DNA from: an uncultured Phocaeicola sp.
Lineage (GTDB): Bacteria > Bacteroidota > Bacteroidia > Bacteroidales > Bacteroidaceae
Reading direction: 5' to 3'
DNA: 64,000 bases
Assembly: GCA_944321015.1 (NCBI GenBank)
Contig: CALUJS010000004.1
Coordinates: forward strand, 1 to 64,000
Shown: positions 62,576 through 64,000 of the stretch, piece after piece
Layout of the letters: each line of letters begins with the position of its first letter
How positions within the stretch are numbered: position 1 is the first letter of the stretch
Notes under the pieces: generated by a model
Seen by the model: the letters and a program-made list of their open reading frames with translations, nothing else
What the model was told of the DNA's origin: nothing
Databases searched by the model: none
Made by a program: the position numbers and the translations under genes

Positions 62576-62672
62576 GATATGGCCGCTCCCGAGCCGCGAT
62601 ATGGCTGCTCCCGAGCCGTGGTATGGTCGCTTCCACGCCGTGGTATTGACGCTCCCGTGTCGTGGAAATATG
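62576..62672 (+). repeat. 22-bp pitch array G (5 units)
   Basis: GATATG at 62576 and 62598, GGTATG at 62620 and GGTATT at 62642 are exactly 22 bp apart. A fifth, shifted core (AATATG, 62667) is 25 bp on. Spacers GCCGCTCCCGAGCCGC, GCTGCTCCCGAGCCGT, GTCGCTTCCACGCCGT and GACGCTCCCGTGTCGT are more alike than in other arrays, a local sub-family. It lies between divergent genes. Confidence 0.88.
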
Positions 62673-62744
62673 CCGTTTTATTCGGATTTTGATTCGTTTT
62701 GTGCAGAAAGACGCCGGGGCGGCGGCATAAAAACTTCCTGCAAG

Positions 62745-62775
62745 TTTGCAGCTCGATGATTTTTATCTACTTTTG
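62745..62775 (+). promoter_or_regulatory. Promoter of the OPT transporter gene
   Basis: TTTG (62745-62748) and TACTTTTG (62768-62775) with a 19-bp spacer match the consensus exactly. The leader is about 55 bases. Confidence 0.75.
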
Positions 62776-62836
62776 TCTTCAACGAACCGATTTAATCATT
62801 TAACCGAATCATATCATAAAAAATCGACTTACGACA

Positions 62837-64000
62837 ATGAAACAAGACGAAGAGAAGAAAACGGGCCTGCCGGAGAACGCGTTCAGGCCGTTGAAGGAAG
62901 GCGAGAGCTACGAACCGTTGATGTCGCCGAAGAAGAACTATCCGGAAGTAAACTGGTGGTCTGTATTGTGGGGTATCGGGATGGCAATCCTGTTTTCTGC
63001 CGCGGCTGCCTATCTGGGACTTAAAGTGGGGCAGGTGTTCGAGGCCGCCATTCCGATTGCCATTCTGGCTGTGGGCATCTCCGGAGCGGCCAAGCGCAAG
63101 AATGCCTTGGGCGAAAATGTCATCATCCAATCCATCGGAGCCTGCTCGGGCGTGATTGTGGCGGGCGCCATTTTTACCCTTCCGGCTCTCTACATTTTGC
63201 AGGCCAAATATCCGGAAATGACCGTGAACTTCTTTCAGGTGTTCATCAGTTCTTTGCTGGGTGGCGTGTTGGGCATCCTGTTCCTGATTCCTTTCCGCAA
63301 ATACTTTGTCAAGGACATGCACGGACAATATCCCTTCCCCGAAGCCACAGCCACCACACAAGTGCTGGTGTCGGGCGAGAAAGGCGGAAGCCAGGCCAAA
63401 CCCTTATTGCTTGCCGGACTTATTGGCGGCCTCTACGATTTCATCGTGGCGACTTTCGGATGGTGGAATGAGAACTTCACTACCCGTGTGTGCGGTTGGG
63501 GTGAGCTGGTGGCCGAAAAAGCCAAATTGGTGTTCAAGGTAAATACCGGCGCGGCGGTATTGGGACTGGGCTATATCGTCGGTCTGAAATATGCCGCCAT
63601 CATCTGCTTTGGTTCGTTGGCCGTGTGGCTCATCATCATTCCGGGCATCGCCCTTATTTGGGGCGACCAGGTGTTGAACATGTGGGACCCGACCATCACA
63701 CAGACCGTCAGTCAGATGAGTCCGGAGCAGATTTTTGCCGCCTATGGCAAAAGCATCGGTATCGGAGGCATTGCCATGGCCGGCATTATCGGCATCGTGA
63801 AGTCATGGGGCTTGATTAAGGGAGCGGTGAGTCTGGCTGCCAAGGAGATGAAAGGCAAGAATACGGCGGCCGCAAGCGTGGAGCGCACGCAAAAGGACTT
63901 GTCGATGAAGATTATCGCAATAGGTTCCATCCTGACGCTCATTCTTGTAACGATATTTTTCTATTTTGATGTGATGCAGGGCAATCTGCTTCATACCATA
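62837..64000 (+). CDS. OPT family oligopeptide transporter, 5' part
   Basis: The gene runs off the window; 388 codons are visible. The N-terminus is cytoplasmic and charged, with FRPLKEGESYEPLMSPKKNYPEVNWWSVLWG. OPT-type membrane segments follow (AILFSAAAAYLGLKVGQVFEAAIPIAIL, NVIIQSIGACSGVIVAGAIFTLPALYI), the conserved QYPFPEATATTQVLVSGEKGG loop near residue 165, and further helices up to ILTLILVTIFFYFDV. OPT proteins take up oligopeptides, or in other branches metal chelates, using the proton gradient. The exact substrate is not visible. It has its own consensus promoter. Confidence 0.92.
   Translation, partial: MKQDEEKKTGLPENAFRPLKEGESYEPLMSPKKNYPEVNWWSVLWGIGMAILFSAAAAYLGLKVGQVFEAAIPIAILAVGISGAAKRKNALGENVIIQSIGACSGVIVAGAIFTLPALYILQAKYPEMTVNFFQVFISSLLGGVLGILFLIPFRKYFVKDMHGQYPFPEATATTQVLVSGEKGGSQAKPLLLAGLIGGLYDFIVATFGWWNENFTTRVCGWGELVAEKAKLVFKVNTGAAVLGLGYIVGLKYAAIICFGSLAVWLIIIPGIALIWGDQVLNMWDPTITQTVSQMSPEQIFAAYGKSIGIGGIAMAGIIGIVKSWGLIKGAVSLAAKEMKGKNTAAASVERTQKDLSMKIIAIGSILTLILVTIFFYFDVMQGNLLHTI

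Overview
The window is chromosomal DNA of a gut-type Bacteroidales bacterium, most likely family Bacteroidaceae. The evidence is a SusC/SusD pair, an Mfa-type fimbrial operon, many lipobox signal peptides, an arabinose cluster with a NUDIX-type AraR regulator, a TamA-like lipoprotein (TamL), and promoters of the Bacteroides form (TTTG, about 20 bp, TAnnTTTG) with no Shine-Dalgarno sequences. I cannot name the species from sequence alone.

Layout. 1-120: tRNA-Gln(CTG) and its terminator. 0.3-7.7 kb (+): a four-gene nutrient-uptake operon (SusC, SusD, DUF4843 lipoprotein, PKD-like lipoprotein). 7.9-17.6 kb (-): a seven-gene fimbrial operon, transcribed DUF3575, DUF3868/OmpA-like, major fimbrillin, Mfa2 anchor, minor fimbrillin and two DUF4906 tip proteins. 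The fimbrillin is interrupted by a run of 10 G in its signal peptide that puts it out of frame. 18-27.9 kb: a YbjN-like protein, a tricorn-type protease, a YciO/Sua5 protein, a DUF3843 protein, a PIF1-like helicase with TPRs, YggS and DUF4494. 27.9-43 kb: a pentose/galactose cluster (rpiB, tkt, FGGY kinase, araA, araD, araR, Na+-sugar symporter, two mutarotases, galK), with an acyl-CoA ligase inserted in the opposite direction. Together these genes import L-arabinose, convert it to D-xylulose 5-phosphate and feed it into the pentose phosphate pathway. 43-48 kb: folC behind a hairpin leader, a TonB-domain lipoprotein, rpsP, and a DUF1810-ADP-ribosylglycohydrolase fusion with a premature stop. 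48-52.4 kb: hexuronate catabolism (uxaB, LacI-type regulator, uxaC). 52.5-55.4 kb: cobUTSC for cobalamin nucleotide-loop assembly. 55.5-64 kb: a TrmH-type methylase, TamL, an MBL hydrolase, a GH10-like glycosidase, an ATP-grasp-like protein, and the start of an OPT peptide transporter that runs off the window.

The most unusual feature is a set of eight intergenic arrays spaced about every 4-12 kb. Each is built on an exact 22-bp pitch. Seven share a degenerate unit of the form (C/G)ATATG-NN-CGCTCGCG-N-(G/C)CGG. The eighth (21957-22253, 13 units) has different sequence but the same pitch. Dyad centres tend to fall every 11 bp. The arrays lie between convergent, divergent and tandem genes alike, do not code for protein, and match no repeat family I recognise. 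The second notable signal is the probable slipped-strand phase switch in the major fimbrillin.
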